A stretch of 64,000 bases of DNA from Betaproteobacteria bacterium. GTDB lineage: Bacteria; Pseudomonadota; Gammaproteobacteria; Burkholderiales; Casimicrobiaceae. Positions within the stretch are counted from its first letter, which is position 1, and each line of letters opens with the position of its first letter. This document shows, piece after piece, positions 17,365-26,969 of the stretch. A program made the translations under genes and the position numbers. The stretch lies in contig JADKKQ010000001.1 of assembly GCA_016720425.1 (NCBI GenBank), forward strand, positions 434,001 to 498,000, written 5' to 3'. The notes under the pieces were generated by a model. The model saw only the letters and a list, made by a program, of their open reading frames with translations, had not been told where the DNA came from and ran no database searches.

Positions 17365-17431
17365 CCGGGCCGCCCCAAGTTTCCTTGCCCCCCCGGGGGG
17401 CGGGCTGGGCGCAGCCCGGCCCTGGGGGCCC
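17365..17431. repeat. GC-rich intergenic repeat with hairpin between thiolase and corA
   Basis: Reads GGGCCGCCCCAAGTTTCC, a run CCCCCCCGGGGGG, then GGCTGGGCGCAGCCCGGCC, forming nested hairpins. A related CCGGGCCGCCCCAAGGG stretch occurs at 23818 and, on the opposite strand, the GGGCGGCC-containing copies at 29785-29949, so it is a dispersed element. It may act as terminator for corA. Confidence 0.5.
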
Positions 17432-18394
17432 TCAGAGCCAGCGCTTGTGGCGGAAGTACACGAGCATGGCGACGACGACGCCGAGCATCGCGATCACCGA
17501 CAGCCAGAAGCCGTAGCTCTTGTGCAGCCCCGGGATGAAGTCGAAGTTCATCCCGAAAATGCCGGTGATGAGCGTCAGCGGCATGAAGATCGCCGTGATC
17601 AGCGTGAGGAGGCGCATGATCTCGGTCGTCCGGTGGCTCATCGCGGCGAAGTAGAGCTGCACCGCCGACTCCGCCTGGTCCTCGATCGTGCGGGCGTGGT
17701 TGCGCACCCGCTCGATGTGCTCGACGATGTCGGCGAAGCGCGCGTTCATCGCCGGCGACAGGTCGGCGATCCGATAGTCGCGCCACTCCTGCATCGCGTC
17801 GCGCTGCTCTTCCGAAAGGTCCTGCAGCTCGCGGATCTGCTGCCGGCTCGCGAGGAGCTTCACCCAGTCGCGGAACGGCTTGCGCGGGTCGAGCAGCTGG
17901 CGCTGCCAGTCTTCGAGCCGCTTCGCCAGAGGCTGCCGCAGCGCGAGATAGTGGTCGACCATCGCCGAGAGCAGCCGCTGCATCAGGTCGTCCGGGCTCT
18001 GCGGCGCCTTGGCGGGGAGGTTGGCGAACCGGGACTTCACCTGCGCGACCGAGCGGCTGTCCGCCGCGCGCACGGTCACCAGCAGCCGGTCGAAGTTGAA
18101 GAACGTCGTCGGCCGGGTGACGATCGCATCGACGGTCGACGCCGGCGACAGGCCGCGGAACACGACGATCTCGTACGCATCGGTGCTGTCGAAGGACGAC
18201 GGGTGCAGAAGGTTCCCGGCGTCGACGACGTGGACGTCGACGATGCGCACGCCGGTGAGCCGCTCGACCTCGGCCTGCACCCGGTCCGCTTCCTCGTGGG
18301 TCAGGTCGAGCCAGGCGAAGCCTTCGTCGGGCAGCCGCTCGTCGGGCGCGATCGGCGCGACGTGCTTGCCCGGCTCGAGCTTCCAGAGGTCCAT
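17432..18394 (-). CDS. corA: CorA-family magnesium/divalent cation transporter
   Basis: A 320-residue membrane protein: long cytoplasmic N-terminal domain, then two C-terminal helices separated by the conserved GMNFDFIPGL (GMN selectivity loop). Coiled helices with many Arg/Glu around residues 190-270 fit the CorA stalk. Start ATG (MDLWKLEPGKH) is the one giving the normal length. It is a pentameric Mg2+ channel; Co2+ and Ni2+ can also pass in relatives. Downstream and same strand as the triple fusion gene, 188 bases apart. Confidence 0.93.
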   Translation of the reverse strand: MDLWKLEPGKHVAPIAPDERLPDEGFAWLDLTHEEADRVQAEVERLTGVRIVDVHVVDAGNLLHPSSFDSTDAYEIVVFRGLSPASTVDAIVTRPTTFFNFDRLLVTVRAADSRSVAQVKSRFANLPAKAPQSPDDLMQRLLSAMVDHYLALRQPLAKRLEDWQRQLLDPRKPFRDWVKLLASRQQIRELQDLSEEQRDAMQEWRDYRIADLSPAMNARFADIVEHIERVRNHARTIEDQAESAVQLYFAAMSHRTTEIMRLLTLITAIFMPLTLITGIFGMNFDFIPGLHKSYGFWLSVIAMLGVVVAMLVYFRHKRWL

Positions 18395-18582
18395 CGTCGC
18401 CCTTGGGGTCGGCCGCCCTGCCCGCCGGAGCGGCGGCAGCGGCGCGAGCAGGAGTATTGTGGGTTCGGTGGCGCGGGTCAACCGGGCGGCGGCGCCATGG
18501 TCGCCGGCATCGACGCGCCGTTCCGCTCCGGGCCGAGCGGACGCCGGGAAGCCGGCGGCCGCAATGACGGGGCGATCCCCCG

Positions 18583-20901
18583 TCAACAGCGGCTCTGGAT
18601 CTCCTCGATGTAGCCGATCATCCCCGTCTGGATGCTGGCGGCGTTGCCTTCGTCGGTGTCGATGTGCATCGCCAGCTGGTAGCCGGGATTGACGCGCACG
18701 ACGACGTCGCCGAACACCAGCCCCCGGTCGCCCTCGATCCGGACACGGACCACGTACTTGTCGCGCAGGCGAAAGCGCCGTGCATCGTCCGGCGTCATGT
18801 GGATGTGCCGCTGGGCGCAGATCACGCCGCGATCCAGCGTGGTCGTCCCCTTCGGCCCCTGCAGCGTGATGCCGGGCGTGTTGACGAGATCGCCGGACTC
18901 GCGGATCGGCGGGTTGATGCCGACCTTGAACTGCTCGGTCATCGCGATCTCGACCTGCGTCTCCTTGCGCGTGGGACCCAGCACCCGCACGTTGGCGATC
19001 CTGCCCTTGGGGCCGATCAGGTCCACCTTCTCGGCACAGGCGAACTGGCCCGGCTGCGAGAGCTCGGCTTCCGGCGTGAGCAGGTGCCCGGCGCCGAACA
19101 GGCGCTCGACGTCCGCCTGCGACAGGTGCACGTGGTGGGCGGACACCTCGATCGGGATCGGCGCCTCCCTTTCCGCGCCCTTGATCGCGACGCTGATCTG
19201 GTCGCGCTCGATCGCCCGCAGCGTCTCCCACGCCAGCAGGCGCTCGTCGTTGTTGGCGATGACGACGATCTTCACCGGCGAGTCGTCGGTGGAGACCACC
19301 GCGTGCGATTCCAGCGGCCCCAGGCTGCGGTTCCGTTCCTCGTCGAGCTTGATGCCCATCCAGCCGAGGCCCTGGCAGGCGAGGCTGCGCACCGTGGGGC
19401 TGGTCTCGCCGATGTTGCCGGTGAAGGCCAGCACGTCGACGCCGCCCATCGCGGCCACGTAGGCGCCGATGTTCTTGCGGATCTGGTAGCAGAACGCCTT
19501 GTGCGCGAGCAGCGCCCGGTGATGCCCCTCGTCGGCGGCGGCCTCGATCTCGCCGATGTCGGTGGAAATCCCGGAGATGCCCTTGAGGCCGCTTTCCGAG
19601 TTGATGAGGTGCGAGAGTTCGTCCGGACCGAGCTTGTAGTGCTGCATCAGGTGGATCATCACCGCCGGATCGAGGCTGCCGGCGCGGCTGGCCATGATGA
19701 GTCCGTCCGACGGCGTCATGCCCATCGATGTGTCGACGCTGCGGCCGTGGTCGATCGCGCACAGCGAGGCGCCGACGCCGAGGTGGCAGGAGATGATCTC
19801 CAGTTCGCCCAGCGGGCGGCGAACGATCTCGGCGGCCTTGAGCGACACGTAGCGGTGCGACGTGCCGTGGAAGCCGTAGCGCCGGATGCCCTCCTTCTTG
19901 TAGTAGTCGTAGGGCAGGCCGTAGAGGTAGGCGTAGGTCGGCAGCGTCTGGTGGAACGCCGTGTCGAAGACCGCCACGTGCGGGATCGCCGGGAACGCCT
20001 TCATCGCCTCGCGGATGCCGTCCAGATTGACCGGGCTGTGCTGCGGCGCGAACACCGCCAGCGCCTCGATGTCGGCGATCACCGCCGGCGTGATCACGGC
20101 CGCGCTGGAGAACTTGCTGCCGCCGTGCGCCACCCGGTGGCCGACGGCGATGACGTCCTGCGGCGAGAACTGGTAGCGCGCGTCGAGCGTCCGCAGCGCC
20201 TCGAACATCGCGTCGAAGAACCGGGCCGGCGGAGCGGCCGGGTGCGCGAGCGTCGTGACCACGCCGCCCGCGGTCAGCCGGATGCGCGCTCCGCTGCCGT
20301 CGCCGTGCTCGACGACCCCCCGGACGTTGAGGCTCTCGTCCTGCGTGTCGTGGACGCCGAAGCGGATCTGGGTGATGCCGAAGTTGACGGCCAGGATCTT
20401 GCCGGGCTCGTCGGTCCTGACGCTCAGCAGGTACGGGTCCTCGGGACCGGGCGCCGCGCCGGCGGCTGCCGCGTCGACCGGCTGCGCGCGGGCGCGCTCG
20501 GCCAGGAGCTTGGTCAGCCGCGCGATCGCCCTGGGGTTGCTCAGCAGGTGGGTCGCGAACGCATCCTGACCGATCTGCAGCACGAAGCACCGGTTGCCGG
20601 CGACCACGTTGGCGGCGTGGGGGTCGCCGGTCAGCATCGGCGCCTCGCCGAAGACGTCGCCGTCGTGCAGTCGTCCCACGGTCACCCGGCCGCCGGTATT
20701 GTCCGGCACCGAGACTTCGGCGTGGCCGCTGACGAGGATCCCCAGGAACAGCCCCGGGTCGCCGCACTCGACGATCGCCTCGTTGCCTTCGTAAGTGCAA
20801 AGCTCGGACTCGGCGGCGATCCTGGCCACGGTCTCGCCGTCGAAGCCCTGGAACAGCGGCACTTTCGCCAGCAGCAGGTTCGCGAGTTCGGCCTGGGTCA
20901 T
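18583..20901 (-). CDS. Triple fusion: cyclic-nucleotide-binding domain, acetate kinase, PduL phosphotransacylase
   Basis: A 772-residue protein. Residues 1-125 are a cNMP-binding domain (LFQGFDGETV, ILVSGHAEVSV, DGDVFGEAPML). Residues about 165-565 are an acetate kinase: GHRVAHGG, FAPQHSP, VFDTAFHQ, RYGFHGTSHRYV, HLGVGAS and FTGNIGET align with catalytic segments. The usual GSSSLK loop is replaced by NFGITQIRF, and GTRSGD by ASRAGS. Residues about 575-772 are a PduL-type phosphate acyltransferase retaining metal-ligand motifs HVH (590-592), E651, HIH (699-701) and AMHIDTDEGNA. Both steps of acyl-CoA to acyl phosphate to acid plus ATP are thus on one chain with a sensor. Regulator ligand and activity are untested. 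Confidence 0.92.
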   Translation of the reverse strand: MTQAELANLLLAKVPLFQGFDGETVARIAAESELCTYEGNEAIVECGDPGLFLGILVSGHAEVSVPDNTGGRVTVGRLHDGDVFGEAPMLTGDPHAANVVAGNRCFVLQIGQDAFATHLLSNPRAIARLTKLLAERARAQPVDAAAAGAAPGPEDPYLLSVRTDEPGKILAVNFGITQIRFGVHDTQDESLNVRGVVEHGDGSGARIRLTAGGVVTTLAHPAAPPARFFDAMFEALRTLDARYQFSPQDVIAVGHRVAHGGSKFSSAAVITPAVIADIEALAVFAPQHSPVNLDGIREAMKAFPAIPHVAVFDTAFHQTLPTYAYLYGLPYDYYKKEGIRRYGFHGTSHRYVSLKAAEIVRRPLGELEIISCHLGVGASLCAIDHGRSVDTSMGMTPSDGLIMASRAGSLDPAVMIHLMQHYKLGPDELSHLINSESGLKGISGISTDIGEIEAAADEGHHRALLAHKAFCYQIRKNIGAYVAAMGGVDVLAFTGNIGETSPTVRSLACQGLGWMGIKLDEERNRSLGPLESHAVVSTDDSPVKIVVIANNDERLLAWETLRAIERDQISVAIKGAEREAPIPIEVSAHHVHLSQADVERLFGAGHLLTPEAELSQPGQFACAEKVDLIGPKGRIANVRVLGPTRKETQVEIAMTEQFKVGINPPIRESGDLVNTPGITLQGPKGTTTLDRGVICAQRHIHMTPDDARRFRLRDKYVVRVRIEGDRGLVFGDVVVRVNPGYQLAMHIDTDEGNAASIQTGMIGYIEEIQSRC

Positions 20902-21343
20902 CGGGGTTCGTCTCGATCGGTGGGCGTGTCGCCGCACCCCCGGAACATCGGCTCCGGCGTGGGGCGCGGCAGCTACAGCGTAGCACGATGCTGCGTTGCA
21001 GCAAATGCCGTCCGGCGGTGGATGTTGCGTCGATGCGACACCCGCTCGACCCGCCGCCTTTCGCTCTCGGATCGAAGGGCGGCGCACCGTCGAGGTGCGC
21101 CCGGCCCGTCCTCATCGCCGCCGTCCTGCCCGCATCGCGTTGTGCAATGCAACATGGAAATGCGGCCGGTGATAAAATCGCTGCCTATTCAATCCCTGCC
21201 GATTGCCGGCCGGGACCCGGGGTCCGCGGTTCCCTTGCCCCGCAGCAGGTCGCCGGCCCCACGCCCGCTCCACTCCACTCCACACCGCCGCTGCGGACGC
21301 TTCTCGGCCTCCGACGCGACCGCCGCCTCCCGGGAAAAGACCC
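20902..21343. other. Divergent intergenic region (442 bases)
   Basis: No gene is supported here. It separates the minus-strand fusion gene and plus-strand antiporter and must hold both promoters. A perfect inverted repeat TGCTGC, 3 bases, GCAGCA lies at about 20990-21004. TGATAAAAT near 21170 is the best plus-strand -10-like sequence, without a convincing -35. Confidence 0.5.
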
Positions 21344-22588
21344 ATGGAATCCGCCCTCTCCATCGAACACGCCAAGCACGCGCTGATGGTCTTCGGCCTC
21401 ATCCTGATGCTGGGGACCGTCAGCGGCCTCCTGTCGCGGGCGACCAAGATCCCGGACGTGGTCATCTTCCTGCTGGCGGGAATGGCCGTCGGGCCGACGG
21501 GCTTCGACTGGGTCGACATTCCCGCCAACTCCGAATTGAACCAGCTGATCCTGATCTTCGGCTCGTCGTACATCCTGTTCGACGGCGGGGCCAGCCTCCG
21601 GTTCAAGGTGATGAAGGAGGTCTGGATCACCGTCGCGGTCATCTCGACGGTGGGCATCCTCGTCACCGCCGCGATCACCGGCTGGGCGGCGCGGCACATC
21701 CTGGGCGTGCCGCTGATCGTCGCGCTGCTGCTGGGCGCGACGCTCGCCTCGACCGACCCGGCGACCTTGGTGCCGATCTTCAAGCAGGTGCGCATCAAGG
21801 ACCGGGTGGCGCAGACGATCATGAGCGAGTCGGCGTTCAACGACGCCATGGGCGCCATCGTGACTTTCGCGGTGCTCGCCGTCGCCATGGGACAGGCGGA
21901 CTTCTCGGTCGGCAGCTCGCTGCTCCACCTGGGCTGGCAGACCGGCGTCGGCATCGCGGCCGGCGCCGTCCTCGGCTTCGTCGGTGCCGCGGTCATCGCG
22001 CACGAGAAGTACGGCTTTCTGGCCGACTATTCGCGGCTGGTCACGTTGATGGCAGTGATCGCCGCGTACATCGGCGCCGACGGCCTGCAGGCGAGCGGGT
22101 TCATGGCGGTGTTCGTGTTCGGGATGATGCTGGGCAACATGGAGTCGCTGGGCTTCGTCGTCGGCGAGCGGGAGCAGGAGGAGATGGAGGATTTCATCTC
22201 CACCACCGGGCTCATCATGCGGATGTTCATCTTCGTGATGCTGGGCTCGCAGGTCGACTTCGCCCTGATGGGCAAGTACGCGATCGGGGGCGCGCTGGTG
22301 GTCACGGTGCTGATGCTGGTGGCGCGCCCGGTCACGGTCTTCGCCTGCACCCTCGTCGACCGTCGCGCCCGCTGGTCGTTCCGGGAAATGCTGTTCATGT
22401 GCTGGACCCGGGAGACCGGGGTGATCCCCGCGGCGCTGGCGGGGATGCTGGTGGGGATGAAGGCGCCCGGCGCCGAGATGATCGCGTCGGTCACCTTCAT
22501 CGCCATCCTGATGACGATCCTGATCCAGGCCACGACCACCAAGTGGCTGGCGGGTCGGCTCGGGCTGCTGCACGCCGACCCGGCCTAG
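21344..22588 (+). CDS. Na+/H+ (CPA1-type) cation:proton antiporter
   Basis: A 414-residue polytopic membrane protein with about 11-12 helices. The CPA1 core is visible: LASTDPATLVPIFKQV, then SESAFNDAMGAIV with the ND transport-site pair, and RETGVIPAALAGM near the C-terminus. Start ATG (MESALSIEHAKHALM) is the first that does not extend into low-complexity upstream sequence. It probably exchanges Na+ or K+ for protons. Pairing with the divergent fusion gene may be chance. Confidence 0.9.
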   Translation: MESALSIEHAKHALMVFGLILMLGTVSGLLSRATKIPDVVIFLLAGMAVGPTGFDWVDIPANSELNQLILIFGSSYILFDGGASLRFKVMKEVWITVAVISTVGILVTAAITGWAARHILGVPLIVALLLGATLASTDPATLVPIFKQVRIKDRVAQTIMSESAFNDAMGAIVTFAVLAVAMGQADFSVGSSLLHLGWQTGVGIAAGAVLGFVGAAVIAHEKYGFLADYSRLVTLMAVIAAYIGADGLQASGFMAVFVFGMMLGNMESLGFVVGEREQEEMEDFISTTGLIMRMFIFVMLGSQVDFALMGKYAIGGALVVTVLMLVARPVTVFACTLVDRRARWSFREMLFMCWTRETGVIPAALAGMLVGMKAPGAEMIASVTFIAILMTILIQATTTKWLAGRLGLLHADPA

Positions 22589-22696
22589 GGCTTCGACTCC
22601 CCCGCTGCCCCCGGCGTCGGGCAGAATGGGCGCGCCGGCGGGGCGCCCGCGCCGGTGACCGGGGCGCAGCCCGCCCTGCATCGCGCCGCCCCGTCC

Positions 22697-23815
22697 ATGG
22701 ATCCTCGCCCAATTCCGCCCCAGGCCGTCCCCGCAACCGCGGGCGCGCGCCCGCCGCCGGCGCGCGCGGCGTCGACGGCGCCGCGGCATGTCGCCGCGAT
22801 TCGGCAGCGGCTGCGCGACGCCGGCGCCAAGCCCTGCCACGAGCAGGCGGTGCTCCGCGCGTGGATGCAGGGGCAGCCGCTGGCCGCCGGCGCGCGGCCG
22901 GCCGAGGACTTCCTGCCGCGGGGCGTCCGCGACGCGCTGCCCGGGCTCGCCGCCGAACTGGACGGGCTGGTGCGCGTGCACGCCGAGCACGCCGGCAGCG
23001 ACGGCTCGGCGCGCCTGTTGGTCGAGCTCGCCGACGGCCTGACGGTCGAGAGCGTGCTGCTGCCCCGCGCCGGCCTGTGCGTCTCGACGCAGGTCGGCTG
23101 CGCGGTGGGCTGCGTGTTCTGCATGACCGGCCGCGACGGCCTGCTGCGCCAGCTCGGCAGCGCCGAGATCGTCGCCCAGGTGGTCCGTGCCCGCACCCGG
23201 CGCGCCGTCGGCAAGGTCGTGTTCATGGGGATGGGCGAACCGGCGCACAACCTCGACAGCGTGATGGAGGCGATCGAGCTGCTCGGCACCGAGGGCGCCG
23301 TCGGCCACAAGAATCTCGTCTTCTCGACGGTCGGCGACCGCCGGGTGTTCGAGCGCCTGCCGCAGGGGCCGGTGAAGCCGGCGCTGGCGCTGTCGCTGCA
23401 CTCGACCTTCGCGCCGCGGCGCGCCGCGTTGCTGCCGCGCGCCGCGCGCATCGATCCCGCCGAGCTGGTCGAACAGGGCGAGCGCTATGCGCGCGCCACC
23501 GGCTATCCGATCCAGTACCAGTGGACGTTGCTCGAAGGCGTCAACGACGGCGACGACGAGCTCGAGCGGATCGTCCTGCTGCTCGCCGGCAAGTACGCGG
23601 TGATGAACCTGATTCCCTACAACACGGTCGCCGGGCTCGGCTTCCGGCGCCCGGCCTGGGAGCGGGCCGCGGACATGGCGCGAAGGCTCTGCGCGCGCGG
23701 GGTCCTCGCCAAGCTGCGCCAGTCGGCGGGCCAGGACGTCGACGCCGGCTGCGGCCAGCTCCGCGCGCGTGCGATCGCGCCGGCGCCGGTCCACTTCGAG
23801 GCGCGGGCGCGATGA
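22697..23815 (+). CDS. RlmN-like radical SAM methyltransferase
   Basis: A 372-residue protein. The radical SAM cluster is CAVGCVFC in STQVGCAVGCVFCMTG, and the methyl-accepting Cys sits in AGQDVDAGCGQL; both match the RlmN/Cfr family that methylates adenine 2503 of 23S rRNA or tRNA A37. VVFMGMGEPAHNLD and LALSLHSTFAPRRAALLP are further family segments. The N-terminal domain is more divergent than in E. coli RlmN, so this may be a second paralogue. A GTG 42 bases upstream is an alternative start. Its stop overlaps a possible ATG of the next gene. Confidence 0.82.
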   Translation: MDPRPIPPQAVPATAGARPPPARAASTAPRHVAAIRQRLRDAGAKPCHEQAVLRAWMQGQPLAAGARPAEDFLPRGVRDALPGLAAELDGLVRVHAEHAGSDGSARLLVELADGLTVESVLLPRAGLCVSTQVGCAVGCVFCMTGRDGLLRQLGSAEIVAQVVRARTRRAVGKVVFMGMGEPAHNLDSVMEAIELLGTEGAVGHKNLVFSTVGDRRVFERLPQGPVKPALALSLHSTFAPRRAALLPRAARIDPAELVEQGERYARATGYPIQYQWTLLEGVNDGDDELERIVLLLAGKYAVMNLIPYNTVAGLGFRRPAWERAADMARRLCARGVLAKLRQSAGQDVDAGCGQLRARAIAPAPVHFEARAR

Positions 23816-23871
23816 GCCCGCCGGGCCGCCCCAAGGGCGAATACCGGAGTGCGCAGCACGAAGGTCGTCCA

Positions 23872-25641
23872 TTGAGCGTCTGTGCCCGCGTCGTCGGCGC
23901 GCTGCTGCTCTGCGCCAGCTGCGTGGCGCTCGCCGCCGATCCGGCCAAGGTCCTGCGCCTCGCCACCAGCGACATCGACACGCTCGATCCGCAGCAGTGG
24001 CAGGACACCTACTCGAACATCGTCGGCTCGTCGATCTTCGAGGCGATGTACCAGTGGGACTACTTCGGCCGCCCGCCCGAGCCGGTGCCCGACACCGCGG
24101 CGGCCGCACCGGAGTTCTCCGCGGACCGGAAGACGGTGACGGTTCGGCTGCAGCCGGGGATCCTGTTCACCGACGACCCGGCGTTCAAGGGGAAGCCGCG
24201 CGAGCTGACCGCCGACGACTACGTCTACTCGATCAAGCGCTACCTCGATCCCAACCTGCGCGGCGGCGGCGACCCGCTGCTGACCGACCTCATCGTCGGC
24301 ATGCGCGCGGTGGTCGACGCCGCCCGCCGGCCGGGGGCCAGGCTCGACTACGACGCCCGGGTCGAGGGACTGCGCGCGCTCGACCGCCACACCCTCCAGC
24401 TGCGCCTGACCGACGTCAACTACCCGCTCGTCGCCGACATCCTCGTCGGCGTGCGCGCCGTCGCCCGCGAAGTGGTCGACGCCGCGCGCGGCGACATCCA
24501 GGCGCGCCCGGTCGGCACCGGCCCCTATCGGCTCGTCGAGTGGCGGCGCGGGACGCGCGTCGTGCTGGAGGCCAATCCGCGCTATCGCGGCGTCGCCTTC
24601 CCGGCCAGCACCGACCCGCGGCACGCGGACCTGATCGCCGCGATGCAGGGCAAGCGGCTGCCGCAGGTCGGCCGGATCGAGCTCTCGGTCATCGACGAGC
24701 AGCAGACCCGGCTGCTGGAGTTCGAGAGCGGCAACCTCGACTACGTGGAACTGCGCGGCGAGGCCGCGCAGCGCTTTCTGGTCCGCGGCGAGCTCGATCC
24801 GGCGCTCGCCGCGCGTGGCATCCGCCGCCAGACCTATTCGACCAACAGCGTGCGCTCGATCTACATGAACATGGAGGATCCGGTGCTGGGCGGCACGGGC
24901 ATCGCGCAGGTGGCGCTGCGGCGGGCGATTGCGCTGGCGCTGGACGTCGAGGCGCTGATCCGGGTCGTCTACAACGGCCAGGGCCTGCCGTCGAGCCAGA
25001 TCGTGCCGCCGGGCGTGTCCGGCTTCGATCCGCAGTCGCGCCGGCCGCCGCACGACCCCGTCACCGCCAACGCGCTGCTCGACCGCGTCGGCTACGGCAG
25101 GCGCGATGCGCAGAACTTCCGGCTGCAGCCCGACGGGCGGCCGCTGACGCTGTCGTTCACGATCTTTCCGGGGACCGTGTGGCGCGAGATCCAGACGCTG
25201 TTCAAGCGGAACCTGGATGCGATCGGCGTCCGCGTCGAATTCAAGGTGGTGCCGACGCAGGACCTGTTCAAGGAGGCGGCGCAGGGCCAGTTCCAGATGA
25301 ACATCCACGGCCGCGGCGGCGGGCCGGTGGGCCTGCTGTTCTCGACCCTCTACGGCCCGACGCCGCCCGAGGGGAACGAGACGCGCTTTCGCAACGCGCA
25401 GTACGACCGTGCCTTCGAGGGCTTCCTGCGCGCCGCCGACGAAAAGACCCGTCTCGCGCACGCGCGGACGATGACCGCGCTCACGCAGGTCCACGTCCCG
25501 ATCATCCCGCTGCTGGTCGACGTCGAGAACGCGTTCGTCCAGCCCTGGGTGATGGGCTATCACCGGTCGCCGTTCGGCACCTACTGGAAGTACCTCGACA
25601 TCGACGCCGCGCGCCGGCTGCGCGGAGCGGGCGGGCGCTGA
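23872..25641 (+). CDS. Periplasmic peptide/oligopeptide-binding protein (SBP family 5)
   Basis: A roughly 589-residue solute-binding protein of the DppA/OppA type. The TTG start is chosen because it gives a clean signal peptide (VVGALLLCASCVALAA); an ATG at 23812 overlapping the previous stop would add 20 residues lacking a signal-like character. Family segments are LRLATSDIDTLDPQQW, VGTGPYRLVEWRRG, ALRRAIALALDVEALI and QMNIHGRGGGP. No permease or ATPase gene is near, so it is an orphan receptor. The last codon and stop lie in a repeated TGAGAG motif shared with the pdxA region. Confidence 0.85.
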   Translation: MSVCARVVGALLLCASCVALAADPAKVLRLATSDIDTLDPQQWQDTYSNIVGSSIFEAMYQWDYFGRPPEPVPDTAAAAPEFSADRKTVTVRLQPGILFTDDPAFKGKPRELTADDYVYSIKRYLDPNLRGGGDPLLTDLIVGMRAVVDAARRPGARLDYDARVEGLRALDRHTLQLRLTDVNYPLVADILVGVRAVAREVVDAARGDIQARPVGTGPYRLVEWRRGTRVVLEANPRYRGVAFPASTDPRHADLIAAMQGKRLPQVGRIELSVIDEQQTRLLEFESGNLDYVELRGEAAQRFLVRGELDPALAARGIRRQTYSTNSVRSIYMNMEDPVLGGTGIAQVALRRAIALALDVEALIRVVYNGQGLPSSQIVPPGVSGFDPQSRRPPHDPVTANALLDRVGYGRRDAQNFRLQPDGRPLTLSFTIFPGTVWREIQTLFKRNLDAIGVRVEFKVVPTQDLFKEAAQGQFQMNIHGRGGGPVGLLFSTLYGPTPPEGNETRFRNAQYDRAFEGFLRAADEKTRLAHARTMTALTQVHVPIIPLLVDVENAFVQPWVMGYHRSPFGTYWKYLDIDAARRLRGAGGR

Positions 25642-25673
25642 GAGGCTGAGAGTCTTTAGCCCCGCCGCCGCGT

Positions 25674-26969
25674 TCACGCGCATTGCCCGGCCACCCACCC
25701 CGACGACCACGCCCACTGGAAGTTGTAACCCCCCAGCCAGCCGGTGACGTCGACGACCTCGCCGACGAAGAAGAGGCCGGGCACCCGCCGCGATTCCATC
25801 GTCTTGGACGACAGTTCGTCGGTGTCGACGCCGCCGAGGGTGACCTCGGCCTTGGCGAAGCCGAGGGTTCCCGACGGGGCGATCGCCCAGGCGTGCAGCG
25901 CCGCGGCGATGCGTTCGCGCTCCGTGCCGGTCAGCTCCGCGAGCGGCCGGTCGCCGCCGTGCAGCGCGCACCAGCCCTGCGCGAAGCTGCGCGGCAGGCG
26001 CTGGGCGAGCAACGTCGACAGCAGCGCCCGCGACCGCGACTGCTGCGCGAGCCAGGCGGCCGCATCGCCCCCCGGCAGCAGATCGATGACGACGTCGCGT
26101 CGTGAATCCCCGCTGCGGCCGGCCTCCTGCAGCTGCCAGTAGCTCGAGATCTGCAGGATCGCAGGCCCCGAGAGCCCCCGGTGGGTGACCAGCACCTTTT
26201 CCCGGAACCGCGCGTCGCCGGCAAGTGTGGGCATCGCGCCCGCCGCGCGGCGCGGGTCGCGCGATGGCGCCAGCGACGTCTCGGCCGCGAACGAGACCCC
26301 CGAGATCGGCGCCAGCGTGACCAGCGTCTCGGGGGCGAGCGCCAGCGGCACGAGCCCGGGCCGCGGTGCGACGATGCGCAGGCCGAACTGCTCGGCGAGG
26401 CGATAGCCGAAGGGCGTGGCGCCCAGCTTGGGCACCGCGAGGCCGCCGGTGGCGATCACCAGCGAGCGGCAGCGGATGCGGCCGGGGTCGGTGAAGAGCT
26501 CGAAGCGGTCGGCCCCGTCGTCGATCGCCGGCGGGGCGCCGGCGGTCCGACTCCCGTCCGGCAGCCGCGTTACGCGGTGCACCGCGCAGGGCTGCGCCCA
26601 CTGCACGCCCGCCTCGGCGACGGCATCGACGAGCAGGTCGATCACCTGCTGCGACGACCCGTCGCAGAAGAGCTGGCCGAGCGTCTTTTCGTGATAGCCG
26701 ATGCCGCGCGCCTCGATCCGCGCGATGAAGTCGCGGGCGCCGAACCGCGCCAGCGCCGAGCGGCAGAAGTCCGGATTCCGCGACAGGTAGTTCGCCGGGC
26801 CCGCGTCGCGATTGGTGAAGTTGCAGCGGCCACCGCCCGAGATGCGGATGCGCTCGCCGATCTTCGCCGCGTGCTCGATCAGCAGGACGCGGCGGCCGCG
26901 CCGCCCCGCTTCCGCCGCGCACATCATTCCCGCGGCGCCTCCTCCGACGATCACGATATCGAAGCGCAT
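25674..26969 (-). CDS. HI0933/BaiN-family FAD-dependent oxidoreductase
   Basis: A 431-residue flavoprotein: N-terminal FAD Rossmann motif IVIVGGGAAGMMCAAEAG, the family signature RISGGGRCNFTN, SLVIATGGLAVPKLGATPFGY and C-terminal GLFFVGEVVDVTGWLGGYNFQWAWSSG. Members of this group include the bile-acid BaiN and YhiN; the substrate is unknown. It is convergent with the peptide-binding protein, 32 bases apart. Upstream, 26970-27147, is the divergent promoter region with the rsbU-like gene. Confidence 0.9.
   Translation of the reverse strand: MRFDIVIVGGGAAGMMCAAEAGRRGRRVLLIEHAAKIGERIRISGGGRCNFTNRDAGPANYLSRNPDFCRSALARFGARDFIARIEARGIGYHEKTLGQLFCDGSSQQVIDLLVDAVAEAGVQWAQPCAVHRVTRLPDGSRTAGAPPAIDDGADRFELFTDPGRIRCRSLVIATGGLAVPKLGATPFGYRLAEQFGLRIVAPRPGLVPLALAPETLVTLAPISGVSFAAETSLAPSRDPRRAAGAMPTLAGDARFREKVLVTHRGLSGPAILQISSYWQLQEAGRSGDSRRDVVIDLLPGGDAAAWLAQQSRSRALLSTLLAQRLPRSFAQGWCALHGGDRPLAELTGTERERIAAALHAWAIAPSGTLGFAKAEVTLGGVDTDELSSKTMESRRVPGLFFVGEVVDVTGWLGGYNFQWAWSSGWVAGQCA

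Noticed and set aside
20990..21160. CRP-type site upstream of the cNMP-domain fusion
   Set aside because: Only weak inverted repeats are found, none resembling TGTGA-N6-TCACA.
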